Below, piece after piece: positions 25,402-34,394 of a stretch of 64,000 nucleotides of DNA (position 1 is its first letter; each line of letters begins with the position of its first letter). The DNA comes from JAZDCJ01 sp036311985 (GTDB lineage Bacteria; Actinomycetota; Actinomycetes; Actinomycetales; Micrococcaceae). Under the pieces are notes generated by a model. The model had not been told where the DNA came from. It saw only the letters and a list, made by a program, of their open reading frames with translations, and did no database searches. A program made the translations under genes and the position numbers. The DNA lies in assembly GCF_036311985.1 (NCBI RefSeq), contig NZ_JAZDCJ010000019.1; one strand, given 5' to 3'.

Positions 25402-27690
25402 ATGAACACGGACACCACCGGCCCGGCCGCGCAGCCGCAGCCCGGCGGCCAGCGCGTCGTCGAGCTGGACATCCAGGGCATGACCTGCGCCTCCTGCGTG
25501 AACCGGGTGGAACGCAAGCTCGGCACGCTCGACGGCGTCGAGGCGCTCGTGAACCTGCCGCTCGAATCGGCCCGGGTCACCGTGCCGGCCCACGTCAGCG
25601 ACCACGAACTCGTCGACACCGTCAATGCCGCCGGCTACCGCGCGAGCGTCAAGGCGGACCGGCACCCGGCGGGGCACGAGGGCGGCGGACACGGGAACGA
25701 CCACGACGCCGGCACGGACCACCTGGGCCACGGAGGCTCCGCCGAGGAGCTGAGGCCGCGCCTCGTCGTCGCCGCCGTCTTCACGCTCCCGCTCTTCGTC
25801 ATCTCGATGATCCCGGGCGCCCAGTTCCCGCACTGGGGCTGGGTCGCCCTGGCCCTCGCCACGCCGGTGGTGCTGTGGTCCGGCTGGCCCTTCCACCGCG
25901 CCGCCGCGGTCAACGCGCGCCACGGCGCGTCCACGATGGACACGCTCGTGTCGATCGGCGTCCTGGCCGCCTACTTCTTCTCCGTGTGGCAGCTCGTCGC
26001 CGACCCGCAGCTCACGGCCCACGACGGGATGGCGGGCATGGACATGGACATGTCCGCCCACCAGCTCTACTTCGAGACCGCCGGCGTCGTCGCCACGTTC
26101 CTGCTGCTCGGCCGCTGGCTCGAGGCCCGCGCGAAGTCGCGCGCCGGGGACGCACTGAAGACGCTCCTGGACCTCGGGGCCAAGGAGGCCACGGTGCTCC
26201 GCGACGGGCGCGAAGTCCGGGTCCCCGCGGCGAACCTCGTGCCGGGCGAGACGCTCGTGGTCCGGCCGGGCGAGAAGATCGCCACCGACGGATACGTCCT
26301 CGACGGGCACTCCGCCGTCGACGCCTCGCTCATCACGGGCGAATCGGTACCGGTCGACGTCGGACCCGACGACGCCGTCACGGGCGCCACGATCAACACC
26401 TCCGGCCGCCTCCTGGTCCGGGCCACCCGCGTGGGCCGGGACACGACGCTGGCCCAGATGGGGCGCCTGGTCTCGGAGGCGCAGACCGGCAAGGCGCCGA
26501 TCGCCCGGCTCGCGGACCGCATCTCCTCCGTGTTCGTGCCGATCGTCCTGGTCATCGCCGTGGCCACGTTCATCGCCTGGATGGCCTTCGGCGGCGGCCT
26601 GCAGCCGGCGTTCACGGCGGCCGTGACCGTGCTCGTGATCGCCTGCCCGTGCGCCCTGGGCCTCGCGACGCCTGTGGGCCTGCTGGTCGGCACCGGCCGC
26701 GGCGCCCAGCTGGGCCTGCTGATCCGCGGCCCGCAGGTCCTCGAGGACACCCGCCGCGTGGACACCGTGGTGCTGGACAAGACCGGCACCGTGACCGCCG
26801 GCGAGCTGTCCCTGACCGGCACGCAGTCCTTCGGCACCCTCTCCCCCGAGCGCGTCCTGGAGCTCGCCGCGGCCGTCGAAGCGGGATCCGAGCACCCGAT
26901 CGCCCGCGCCATCGTGGCCGCCGCCGGCGACACCGAGCCCGTCTCCGGTTTCGCCTCCACCCCAGGCGGCGGAGTGCGCGGCACGGTCGGCGGCAGCACC
27001 GTCGTCGTCGGCAAGGCCGCGTGGCTCGCCGGGAACGGAGCCGTACTCGCCCCGGAGCAGGCGGCGGCGCTCGCCGCCGCCCAGGCGGCGGGCACGACGG
27101 CGGTGCTGCTTGCCGTCGACGGCGAACCCGCCGGGCTGCTCCAGTTGCGCGACACCGTCAAGCCCGGCTCGAAGGCGGCGATCGAGCGGCTGCGCGCGCT
27201 CGGGCTGCGGCCCGTGCTGCTCACCGGCGACAACGAATCAGTGGCCCGCCAGGTGGCCGCCGAGGTCGGGATCGACCCGGACGCGGTGTTCGCCGAGGTG
27301 CTTCCCGAGGGCAAGGTCGACGCGGTGCGCACCCTGCAGGAAGCCGGCGCGGTCGTGGCGATGGTCGGCGACGGAGTCAACGACGCCCCCGCGCTCGCCC
27401 GGGCAGACCTCGGCATCGCCATGGGTTCCGGGACGGACGTGGCCATCGAGGCCGCGGACATCACCGTCATGGGCAGCGAACTGGGACAGGTCGCGCAATC
27501 GATCGAGCTCTCGCGGCGGACCCTGCGCACCATCAAGGTCAACCTGTTCTGGGCGTTCCTCTACAACACGCTCGGGATCCCCGTGGCCGCGCTCGGGCTG
27601 CTGAACCCGATGCTCGCCGGGGCCGCGATGGCCGCGAGCTCCGTGCTCGTGGTGGCCAACAGCCTCCGCCTGCGCCGCTTCGGCCGGTAG
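25402..27690 (+). CDS. copA: Cu(I)-exporting P-type ATPase
   Basis: 762-residue P1B-type ATPase. One N-terminal metal-binding domain (GMTCASC, 26-32) is followed by a His/Gly-rich linker (~90-115). Further on are a Met-rich extracytoplasmic loop (MAGMDMDMSAHQ), the actuator motif TGES at 312-315, the transmembrane CPC at 415-417, and the phosphorylated DKTGT at 459-463. GDGVNDAPAL and the C-terminal helix pair with MAASSVLVVANSLRL complete it. It expels Cu(I). ATG with GAAGGGAG upstream. Last gene of csoR-copZ-copA. Confidence 0.95.
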   Translation: MNTDTTGPAAQPQPGGQRVVELDIQGMTCASCVNRVERKLGTLDGVEALVNLPLESARVTVPAHVSDHELVDTVNAAGYRASVKADRHPAGHEGGGHGNDHDAGTDHLGHGGSAEELRPRLVVAAVFTLPLFVISMIPGAQFPHWGWVALALATPVVLWSGWPFHRAAAVNARHGASTMDTLVSIGVLAAYFFSVWQLVADPQLTAHDGMAGMDMDMSAHQLYFETAGVVATFLLLGRWLEARAKSRAGDALKTLLDLGAKEATVLRDGREVRVPAANLVPGETLVVRPGEKIATDGYVLDGHSAVDASLITGESVPVDVGPDDAVTGATINTSGRLLVRATRVGRDTTLAQMGRLVSEAQTGKAPIARLADRISSVFVPIVLVIAVATFIAWMAFGGGLQPAFTAAVTVLVIACPCALGLATPVGLLVGTGRGAQLGLLIRGPQVLEDTRRVDTVVLDKTGTVTAGELSLTGTQSFGTLSPERVLELAAAVEAGSEHPIARAIVAAAGDTEPVSGFASTPGGGVRGTVGGSTVVVGKAAWLAGNGAVLAPEQAAALAAAQAAGTTAVLLAVDGEPAGLLQLRDTVKPGSKAAIERLRALGLRPVLLTGDNESVARQVAAEVGIDPDAVFAEVLPEGKVDAVRTLQEAGAVVAMVGDGVNDAPALARADLGIAMGSGTDVAIEAADITVMGSELGQVAQSIELSRRTLRTIKVNLFWAFLYNTLGIPVAALGLLNPMLAGAAMAASSVLVVANSLRLRRFGR

Positions 27691-27720
27691 CCCGGGCGCG
27701 GGGCGCGCTATCTTGGAGCC

Positions 27721-28422
27721 ATGCGCGTACTGGTGTGCGAGGACGACGACGGCGTGGCCCGCGGCCTCTCGCGCGCCCTGACCCGGGCCGGGTACCACGT
27801 GGTCCGCGCGGCCACCGTCGCCGACGCCTTCGAGCGGATCGCGGAGGGAGCCCCGGACATCGCGCTCGTCGACCTGGGCCTGCCCGACGGCTCCGGCACC
27901 GCCGTCGTCAAGGCCCTGCGCTCCCACCCCGCCACCGCCGTCATCGTCGTCACCGCCCACGGGCGGGAACAGGACCGGGTCGTCGGCCTGCGGGCCGGGG
28001 CCGACGACTACGTCGTCAAGCCGTTCAGCGTCGCCGAGCTCCTGGCACGCATCGAGGCCGTCTCCCGGCGCACCCTCGCCGCACGCGCGGCGACCGCCGC
28101 CCGCGACGGTGCCGAGCATCCCGTCGGCCCGCTCGTCCTCCGCACGGCGGCGCGGGAGCTGGTCGATGAGGCGGGCGCCGGCGTCGTACCCCTGACCGCC
28201 AAGGAATCGGCGATCCTCGCGCTCCTCGCCGCGAGCGGTGGGGAGGCGGTGCCCCGGGAGTTCCTCATCGAGTCGGTCTGGGAGACCGTGCCCGACGCCG
28301 GCGCGTCCCGCAGCCTCGACACCCACATGGCCGCCCTGCGCGCCAAGCTGCGCGGCTACGCCGTCATCACCACGATCCGGGGCCTCGGCTACCGGCTCGG
28401 CGACGCGGATCCCGCGCCATGA
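27721..28422 (+). CDS. OmpR/PhoB-family response regulator
   Basis: 233 residues. The receiver has EDDD at 7-10, phospho-acceptor Asp51 in LVDLGLPDGSG and a Lys in DDYVVKPFS. The winged-helix domain has LTAKESAILALLAASGG and ends in ITTIRGLGYRLG. A copy of the dispersed-repeat core (28178-28188) is embedded in coding sequence as GAGVVPLT. Overlaps the kinase start by 4 bases (ATGA). Probably regulates the nearby DctA-type symporter gene. Confidence 0.92.
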   Translation: MRVLVCEDDDGVARGLSRALTRAGYHVVRAATVADAFERIAEGAPDIALVDLGLPDGSGTAVVKALRSHPATAVIVVTAHGREQDRVVGLRAGADDYVVKPFSVAELLARIEAVSRRTLAARAATAARDGAEHPVGPLVLRTAARELVDEAGAGVVPLTAKESAILALLAASGGEAVPREFLIESVWETVPDAGASRSLDTHMAALRAKLRGYAVITTIRGLGYRLGDADPAP

Positions 28423-29795
28423 CCCGCCGGCTGATCCTACTGGCCCTGCCGCTGCTGCTGACCCTCATGGCCGCGATCGGCATCCCGTGGGCCACGGCCA
28501 TCGCCGAGCGGCACTCCACCGCGCTCGCAAACGACAGGATCGCCGACGCCACCCGCTTCGCCATGGCCACGCTGCACTCGCTCACGGCGGACAACGGCGT
28601 CAGGCTGGAACGCGAGCTCGACGACTACGCCGAGCTCTTCGGCTCGCCCGTCTGGGTCGTGGACCGGGAACGGGAGGTGCTGCACGCGCACGGCGGCGGC
28701 GCCCTCCCGGCCGGGGCCTCGGGCACGATCGACGCGGCGCTGGCCGGACAGCTGCCCCAGGTCGGCGGCGTGCTCTGGCCGTGGGGCCCGGACGCCGTCT
28801 ACGTCGCCGCACCCGTGGGGATCGACTCCCAGGTCACCGCCGCCCTCGTGATCGAGGTGCCGACGACCCGGGTGAAGGACGCGGTGCTCGAGGGGTGGCT
28901 CCGCGCCGCCGTCGTCCTCGCCGCCGCCATGACCGCCGCCGTCTGGATTCTCTGGCCGCTCAGCCGCTGGGTGCTCAAGCCGATCCGGACGCTCGCGGCC
29001 GCCGCCAACCGCGTGGCCGTCGGCGAGCTCGGGGCGCGCGCCCGCGGCGACGCCGGGCCACCGGAGCTCCGTGCCCTCGCCGGGACGTTCAACCGCATGG
29101 CGCATTCCGTGCAGGACACGTTCCGCCGCCAGGAGCAGTTCGTCCACGACGCCTCCCACCAGTTGCGCACGCCACTGACCGCGGTGCGGCTCGCCGTCGA
29201 GAACCTCGAGCCCGAGCTCACCACGGACGACGGCCGGGAGATCCAGCGGGAGGCTGTCCAGGAGCTGGACCGCATGGGCGCCCTCGTCGAATCGATGCTC
29301 GCCGCGACGCAGGCGGGGCCCGTGGCGACCGGGGCCGTGGACACCTCCGCCGGCCTCGGAGGACGCGAGGAGCTGTGGGCGGCGGCCGCGGCGGCGCGCG
29401 GCTTCGGGTTCAGCGCCGCCATCGAGCCGGCGTCCGGCGTCGCCGAACCCACCGGCGGCCTGGCCCAGGTCCTCGACGAACTCGTCGAGAACGCGCTGCG
29501 GCTCTCGGGCGGGACCCGCGTGGGGGTGACCGGCCGGAGCGGGCGCGGGGACTACGTGATCGAGGTCGCCGACGACGGGCGGGGGCTGAGCCCGGCGGAG
29601 GCAGCGCAGGCCACCGGACGGTTCTGGCGCTCCCCCGCCCACCAGAACATCCCCGGAACGGGGCTCGGACTGCAGATCGTGGAGCAGTCCGTGCGGGACG
29701 TCGGCGGATCGCTCGAGCTCGAGTCGCCGCCAGCGGGCGGCGGGACCGGCCTGGTGGCCCGGATCCGGCTGCCGCTGAGGGCCCCGGGGGCCTGA
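28419..29795 (+). CDS. Sensor histidine kinase (HAMP, HisKA)
   Basis: 458 residues. Two membrane helices (about 7-27 and 160-185) flank a periplasmic-side sensor of ~130 residues. HAMP follows (RWVLKPIRTLAAAANRVAVGEL), then HisKA with His247 in DASHQLRTPL, N box ELVENALR, G1 VADDGRGL and G2 GTGLGLQIVEQ. It faces a convergently transcribed TAXI-type binding-protein gene only 4 bases from its stop. In several bacteria such proteins present the ligand to the kinase. Confidence 0.92.
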   Translation: MTRRLILLALPLLLTLMAAIGIPWATAIAERHSTALANDRIADATRFAMATLHSLTADNGVRLERELDDYAELFGSPVWVVDREREVLHAHGGGALPAGASGTIDAALAGQLPQVGGVLWPWGPDAVYVAAPVGIDSQVTAALVIEVPTTRVKDAVLEGWLRAAVVLAAAMTAAVWILWPLSRWVLKPIRTLAAAANRVAVGELGARARGDAGPPELRALAGTFNRMAHSVQDTFRRQEQFVHDASHQLRTPLTAVRLAVENLEPELTTDDGREIQREAVQELDRMGALVESMLAATQAGPVATGAVDTSAGLGGREELWAAAAAARGFGFSAAIEPASGVAEPTGGLAQVLDELVENALRLSGGTRVGVTGRSGRGDYVIEVADDGRGLSPAEAAQATGRFWRSPAHQNIPGTGLGLQIVEQSVRDVGGSLELESPPAGGGTGLVARIRLPLRAPGA

Positions 29796-29799
29796 GGCA

Positions 29800-30747
29800 C
29801 TACGGCTTGGACTCCTGGTAGTAGGCCCGCGCCCCGGGATGCAGCGGCAGCGGAACCGTGGCAATGCCGAACGTCTTCGAGATCTGCAGCGCCTCCGGGC
29901 GGATCGTGGACAGCTCCGCCGCGACGTCGTACAGCGCCGCCGTGAGCAGGTGCGCCTCGGCGTCCTCCATGGATCCGTGCACGGCGAGCAGCGTCGGGAC
30001 CCCGAGCGCACCGACGGGCTCGGGCGTGCCGTAGGTGACGGCGGGGATCGTGACGGCCACGTACTCGAGCGGGAACGCGGCGACGACGTCCGCGGCCTCG
30101 TCGGCGAGGTCCACGAGCCGGATCCTCCCGGCGCGCACGGCCTCCTGCAGCGCGGGCGTCGGCATCCCCGTGAGGCTGAAGAGGGCGTCGACCCCGCCGT
30201 CCAGGAGGGCGCGGACCGACTCGCTCTGGGTCATGGTGCGCAGCTCGACCGAGGTGCCGGCCCGCTCAAGCAGCCGGCCGAGCGTGTACCGGGTCCCGGA
30301 TTCGTCCTGCCCGCCGGCCACGACGAGGCCGTCGACGTCGGCGAGCCGATGGACGGACGAGTCCACGCGGACGGCGCAGTGCATCACGGAGTCATAGACG
30401 CGCGCGAGCGCCCGCAGCCCGGGTCCCTGCTCCGCACCGGTGTCCGTGTTGACGAAGCCGATCTCCGCCTGGCCCGTGTTCAGCAGCCGGATGTTCTCCT
30501 GCGAGGCGTCGGTGAAGACGACCTCCACACTCCCCGCGCCCCACTTCCGGTTGAGCAGTCCGGCGAGCGCCTGCCCCATCTCGCGGTACACCGCCCCCTC
30601 CGGTCCGGTCGCGAGACGCAGGGTCCGCCCCGGGCGCTCGGTGCCGTTGGCGCAGCCGGACGCGGCGAGGGGAAGCGCGAGCAGGCCCGCGAGGAGGCTG
30701 CGGCGGGTCGGGCGCGGACCGCCGGCCCCGCCGTCGTCGTACCCCAC
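29800..30747 (-). CDS. TAXI-family TRAP solute-binding lipoprotein
   Basis: 315 residues. Signal with a twin-arginine-like PTRRSLLAG (residues 13-21), a hydrophobic core and a lipobox-like AASGC with Cys32, suggesting a Tat- or Sec-exported lipoprotein. The mature part has the TAXI pattern: LATGPEGAVYREMGQALAGLLN, FTDASQENIRLLNTGQAEIGFVNTD, LEYVAVTIPAVTYG, TIRPEALQ. No TRAP membrane genes are adjacent. The GTG at 30747 is preferred because GGGGAGG is 8 bases upstream. Likely a ligand receptor for the neighbouring sensor kinase (inference). Confidence 0.85.
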   Translation of the reverse strand: MGYDDGGAGGPRPTRRSLLAGLLALPLAASGCANGTERPGRTLRLATGPEGAVYREMGQALAGLLNRKWGAGSVEVVFTDASQENIRLLNTGQAEIGFVNTDTGAEQGPGLRALARVYDSVMHCAVRVDSSVHRLADVDGLVVAGGQDESGTRYTLGRLLERAGTSVELRTMTQSESVRALLDGGVDALFSLTGMPTPALQEAVRAGRIRLVDLADEAADVVAAFPLEYVAVTIPAVTYGTPEPVGALGVPTLLAVHGSMEDAEAHLLTAALYDVAAELSTIRPEALQISKTFGIATVPLPLHPGARAYYQESKP

Positions 30748-30798
30748 GGCCGCCACCTCCCCTACGTCAAGACAACCTTAAGAATCCAGTGTGCCCGT

Positions 30799-30836
30799 GG
30801 TCACATCACACCACGGCGCCCAGAGTGGATGTGACC
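30799..30836. promoter_or_regulatory. Spaced inverted repeat upstream of the DctA-type symporter gene
   Basis: GGTCACATC (30799-30807) and GATGTGACC (30828-30836) are perfect 9-bp inverted arms 20 bases apart, in the 125-bp gap between the divergent TAXI and symporter genes. Good candidate for the two-component response regulator or a cAMP-receptor-like protein (TGTGA/TCACA halves are visible). Confidence 0.45.
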
Positions 30837-30872
30837 CAACCTACATGCAACGCCGCGTGAAAGGCCCCGACC

Positions 30873-32366
30873 ATGTCCTCCCCCACCGTCCAGCAGAAAA
30901 AGAAGAAGCCCTGGTACTCGCACCTCTACGTGTGGGTCCTGATCGGCATCGCCGTCGGCATCGTGATCGGCGTCGTCTGGCCGGCCGTCGGCGAGCAGAT
31001 GCGCTGGCTCGCCACCCTGTTCATCAACCTCGTCAAGGTCGTGATCGCCCCGACGATCTTCGCGACCGTCGTCGTCGGCATCGCCGGCCTGGGCAACCTG
31101 GCCAAGGCGGGGGGCCTCGCGCTGCGCACCGTGGTCTACTTCAACATCACCACCGTGATCGCCCTCGGCCTCGGCCTCGTCATGATCAACCTGTTCAAGC
31201 CGGGCGCGGGCCTGAACTACGACGTCGCCTCCTTCGACGGCTCCGCGGCGGACGCGACCATCGAGTCCGCCGGCGCCGTCGCCGGCTCCGGGATCTCCGA
31301 CTTCGTCCTGGGCCTCGTGCCGACCTCCTTCATGTCGGCGTTCGTCGACGGACAGCTCCTGCAGGTCCTCCTGCTCGCCATCCTCACCGCCGTCGCGATC
31401 GCCATGCTCGGCGAGCGCGGCAAGCCCGTGGTGCGTGCCCTCGACGTCTTCGCGAAGGTCATGTTCGGCGTGATCAAGATGGTCATGTGGGTCGCCCCGA
31501 TCGGCGCCATGGGCGGCATCGCGTTCACGATCGGCAAGCACGGCCACGAGATCCTCGGAAACCTCGCGTTCTTCATGGGGTCCTTCTGGCTGACCTGCCT
31601 GATCTTCATCTTCCTGTGCCTCGGCCCCATCTGCTACGCGGCGGGCTTCAGCATCTTCAAGTACATCCGCTACATCAAGGACGAGCTGCTGATCGTGCTC
31701 GGCACCTCCTCCTCGGAGACCGTGCTGCCGCGCATGATGACCAAGCTGGAGGCCGCGGGCACGCCTAAGCACGTCGTGGGCCTGACCATCCCGACGGGCT
31801 ACTCCTTCAACCTGGACGGGACCGCGATCTACATGACCATGGGCGCCATGTTCATCGCCCAGGCCTTCGGGATCGACGTCCCGCTGGCCACGCAGATCGG
31901 CCTGCTGCTGTTCATGCTGGTCTCCTCCAACGGCGCGGCGGGCGTCTCCGGCGCCGGCCTCGTGACGCTGGCCGCCTCGATCGCGGCCTTCGACCACATC
32001 ATCCCGATGGTGGGCCTGGCCCTCATCGTCGGCATCGACCGCTTTATGTCCGAGGGCCGCGCGCTGACCAACCTGACCGGCAACGGCATCGGCACGCTCG
32101 TGATCGCCCGCTGGACGGGGGCGCTGGACCGGGAGCGCCTGCGCTTTGTCCTGGACAACCCGGACAGCGTCGACGTCGAGGAGCTCATGCGGGACGGCGA
32201 CGCCCCGGGCCAGGGGCTGGCCCTCTCCGCCGAGGCCGCGGAGCGCAAGGCCGCGATCGCCACGGGGGACTACTCCAGGCACGACGCCGATGCCTCCGCC
32301 CCGGACGACGGCCCCACGGGCGGGCGCGAGCCCGGGCGGGAACCCGAGCCGGCCCGGAGGGGCTGA
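30873..32366 (+). CDS. Cation:dicarboxylate symporter, DctA/GltP family
   Basis: 497 residues with the DAACS pattern: LYVWVLIGIAVGIVIG, FINLVKVVIAPTIFATVVVGIAGLG, the serine-rich LGTSSSETVLPRMM hairpin, TIPTGYSFNLDGTAIYMTMGAMFIAQA and SSNGAAGVSGAGLVTLAAS. It imports C4-dicarboxylates (or acidic amino acids) with Na+ or H+. The ~60-residue C-terminal tail is hydrophilic and Pro/Gly/Glu-rich. Downstream of the two-component system and TAXI protein, it is the likely regulated transporter. Ends at a strong bidirectional hairpin. Confidence 0.92.
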   Translation: MSSPTVQQKKKKPWYSHLYVWVLIGIAVGIVIGVVWPAVGEQMRWLATLFINLVKVVIAPTIFATVVVGIAGLGNLAKAGGLALRTVVYFNITTVIALGLGLVMINLFKPGAGLNYDVASFDGSAADATIESAGAVAGSGISDFVLGLVPTSFMSAFVDGQLLQVLLLAILTAVAIAMLGERGKPVVRALDVFAKVMFGVIKMVMWVAPIGAMGGIAFTIGKHGHEILGNLAFFMGSFWLTCLIFIFLCLGPICYAAGFSIFKYIRYIKDELLIVLGTSSSETVLPRMMTKLEAAGTPKHVVGLTIPTGYSFNLDGTAIYMTMGAMFIAQAFGIDVPLATQIGLLLFMLVSSNGAAGVSGAGLVTLAASIAAFDHIIPMVGLALIVGIDRFMSEGRALTNLTGNGIGTLVIARWTGALDRERLRFVLDNPDSVDVEELMRDGDAPGQGLALSAEAAERKAAIATGDYSRHDADASAPDDGPTGGREPGREPEPARRG

Positions 32367-32378
32367 GCGCTCCCGGGC

Positions 32379-32419
32379 GACGCCGGCCGCCCCGCCTTCC
32401 CGGCGGGGCGGCCGGCGTC
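32379..32419. terminator. Bidirectional terminator hairpin
   Basis: An 18-bp perfect stem (32379-32396 with 32402-32419) around a TTCCC loop lies between the convergent symporter and EamA genes and touches neither stop by more than a few bases. It can serve both strands. Confidence 0.8.
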
Positions 32420-32420
32420 G

Positions 32421-33368
32421 TCAGCCCACGCTGCGCAACTCGTCGGCCCGGACGAGCAGGACCCCGAGGACGATCAGGGCGCCGCCGAGGAGCTGGATCG
32501 CGGCCGGGAGCTCCTGCAGCAGCAGCCACGCCCAGAGCACGGCGAAGAGCACCTCGGTGAGGGAGACGAAGGAGGCCAGTTTGGTGCCGAGCGCACGGGC
32601 CGCCATGATGCCGGAGACGTAGGCGAGCACCGTGGCCATGAGCACGAGCCCGCCGAGCGCCGCCCACCAGGGCAGGGCGAAGCCGGAGAACTCGACCTGT
32701 CCGAACACGGCCCGCATCGGCAGCAGCCGCGCGGCGCCGAGCAGGAGCATCAGGACGGCGCCGACGAACAGGCCGCCCGTGGCCAGGACGAGGGGCGGAA
32801 GCGTGTCGTTCGCCTTGGCCGTGATGAAGAAGTAGACGGCGAGGCCCACGGCGGCGCCGAGCCCCCAGAGCACGCCGACCGGGTCCACCCGCTGGGCGCC
32901 GGTGAGGTCGAGCACCAGGACGAGGCCACCGAGGGAGAGCGCGGCTCCGGCGATCGTCAGTCCGCGGGGCCGCCGGCGCGTGCGGACCCAGAGCGTCAGG
33001 ACGATCAGGACGGGGGCCAGGTACTCGAGCAGCAGGGCGACGCCGACGCTGAGCCGCTCGACGGCCTGGAAGTAGGCGAACTGGCAGATGCCCACCCCGA
33101 AGACGCCGAAGAGCAGGATCGGGCGCCAGTTGGCCAGCACCGAACCCCAGCGGCCGCGGAGCATGAACAGCGTGGGGATCAGCAGGACGAGCGCCGCCCC
33201 GGACATCCGGGCGCCGACGGCCGCGCCACTCGTCCAGCCGGCCTCGAGGAGCGGCTTGGCGAAGGAGCCGGAGATCCCGAAGACGGCCGAGCTGAAGAGG
33301 GCGATCCAGATGCCGCGCAGGGACGGCCGCGGCGTGGCTTGGAGGGTGACGGGAGCGGTGGATGCCAT
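32421..33368 (-). CDS. EamA-family (DMT) transporter, RhtA-like
   Basis: 315 residues with ten predicted transmembrane helices in two EamA repeats: first FSSAVFGISGSFAKPLLEAGW through LALDLT-like, second GVLWGLGAAVGLAVYFFITAK through IQLLGGALIVLGVLLVRA. Members export amino acids, purines or drugs. It is transcribed divergently from a CGNR regulator gene across an 86-bp gap holding a perfect palindrome, so it is probably controlled by that regulator. Substrate unknown. Confidence 0.88.
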   Translation of the reverse strand: MASTAPVTLQATPRPSLRGIWIALFSSAVFGISGSFAKPLLEAGWTSGAAVGARMSGAALVLLIPTLFMLRGRWGSVLANWRPILLFGVFGVGICQFAYFQAVERLSVGVALLLEYLAPVLIVLTLWVRTRRRPRGLTIAGAALSLGGLVLVLDLTGAQRVDPVGVLWGLGAAVGLAVYFFITAKANDTLPPLVLATGGLFVGAVLMLLLGAARLLPMRAVFGQVEFSGFALPWWAALGGLVLMATVLAYVSGIMAARALGTKLASFVSLTEVLFAVLWAWLLLQELPAAIQLLGGALIVLGVLLVRADELRSVG

Positions 33369-33409
33369 GTTCTGCCTCGGTTGTCAGGAGCGTGGGAGGT
33401 TATACTGCT

Positions 33410-33422
33410 TACCCTAAGGGTA
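33410..33422. promoter_or_regulatory. Palindrome between divergent EamA and CGNR genes
   Basis: TACCCT-A-AGGGTA, a perfect 13-nt dyad 33 bases before the CGNR start and 42 bases from the EamA start, inside the likely overlapping promoters. Candidate operator for the CGNR protein. Confidence 0.5.
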
Positions 33423-33454
33423 CGGCCGGTTCGCCGGAAACGACAGGAGTCATC

Positions 33455-33997
33455 ATGACGTTTGCCCCTGACACGGAAGTGGCGCTCGCGAGCGTCGTGA
33501 ACCTCGTCAACACGGAGTCCGGCGGGGCGGACGGACTGCTGACCCTCGCGGACCTCGACGCCTTCCTGGAGCGCGAGCAGTTCACGGGCTCCCGCACGCA
33601 CACCGCCTCCGAGCTGCGCGACGTCCGCCAGCTGCGCAGCGTCCTCCGCGGGATCTGGACCTCCACGGAGGACGACGCGGTCGAGGCCGTGAACCGGATC
33701 CTCCGCAACGCGCGCGCCCTGCCCCAGCTCGTCAGGCACGACCAGTGGGACTACCACCTGCACGCGACCATCCCGGAGGCGCCGCTCGTGGAGCGCATGG
33801 CGGTCGAGGCGGCCATGGCGATCGTCGACGTCATCCGCACGGGCGAGCTGGGCCGCCTCCGGGTCTGCGCGGCAGCCGACTGCGCCGACCTGGTGCTGGA
33901 CCTGTCCCGCAACCGCTCCAAGCGCTACTGCAGCACGGGCAACTGCGCCAACCGGGAACACGTGCGCGCCTACCGCGCCCGGCGCGGCCGCGGCTGA
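33455..33997 (+). CDS. CGNR zinc-finger transcriptional regulator (ABATE domain)
   Basis: 180 residues. The N-terminal ~125 residues form the helical ABATE-type domain. The C-terminal zinc finger has Cys138, Cys143, Cys159 and Cys164 around LVLDLSRNRSKRYCS, with CANR at 164-167 in place of CGNR. Such proteins are thought to be stress-linked DNA-binding regulators that sense a small molecule. ACAGGAGT precedes the ATG. Divergent from an EamA exporter, a recurrent arrangement for this family. Confidence 0.85.
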   Translation: MTFAPDTEVALASVVNLVNTESGGADGLLTLADLDAFLEREQFTGSRTHTASELRDVRQLRSVLRGIWTSTEDDAVEAVNRILRNARALPQLVRHDQWDYHLHATIPEAPLVERMAVEAAMAIVDVIRTGELGRLRVCAAADCADLVLDLSRNRSKRYCSTGNCANREHVRAYRARRGRG

Positions 33998-34060
33998 GGG
34001 GGTCCTATGCTGGTGGTATCCGGGCCGACGAGGCGCCCGGGCCCGGCGGAAGGAACGCAC

Positions 34061-34372
34061 ATGAGCATCCCGAATGGCGAAGAGCACCACGCGTCCGAGG
34101 ACTACGACGTCGACCTCGAGCGGGCCAACGACGGCGCCTTCAAGGCGGCCGGACGCTGGGTCGTCGGGCTCGCGGACGCCGTGCTGGGCGGCGACGGTTC
34201 GGACGTCATGGGCGCGACGGCCGTGGTGCGGCGGATCGACAACGACGAAGAGGTCCTGCGCATCACGGGGAACAACATCGACGAGGCCGAGGGCCTCGTG
34301 GCCCTGATCCGCCGCGACCTCGAGGAGATGACGCGCGAGGAGTTCCTGCGCGAGTGGGGCGGACGCCCCTAG
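34061..34372 (+). CDS. Hypothetical protein, acidic, 103 residues
   Basis: Soluble acidic protein with a Gly/Val-rich stretch (RWVVGLADAVLGGDGSDVMGATAVVRRI) and an acidic C-terminal helix (EAEGLVALIRRDLEEMTREEFLREWG). GGAAGGA lies 6 bases before the ATG. Not recognised. It follows the CGNR gene by 63 bases and could share its transcript. Confidence 0.7.
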   Translation: MSIPNGEEHHASEDYDVDLERANDGAFKAAGRWVVGLADAVLGGDGSDVMGATAVVRRIDNDEEVLRITGNNIDEAEGLVALIRRDLEEMTREEFLREWGGRP

Positions 34373-34394
34373 CTGCGGTGGCCGCCGCGGCCGG

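Noticed and set aside
29800..30756. Start of the TAXI gene at GTG 30756
   Set aside because: The ribosome-binding sequence overlaps that codon; GTG 30747 has proper spacing.
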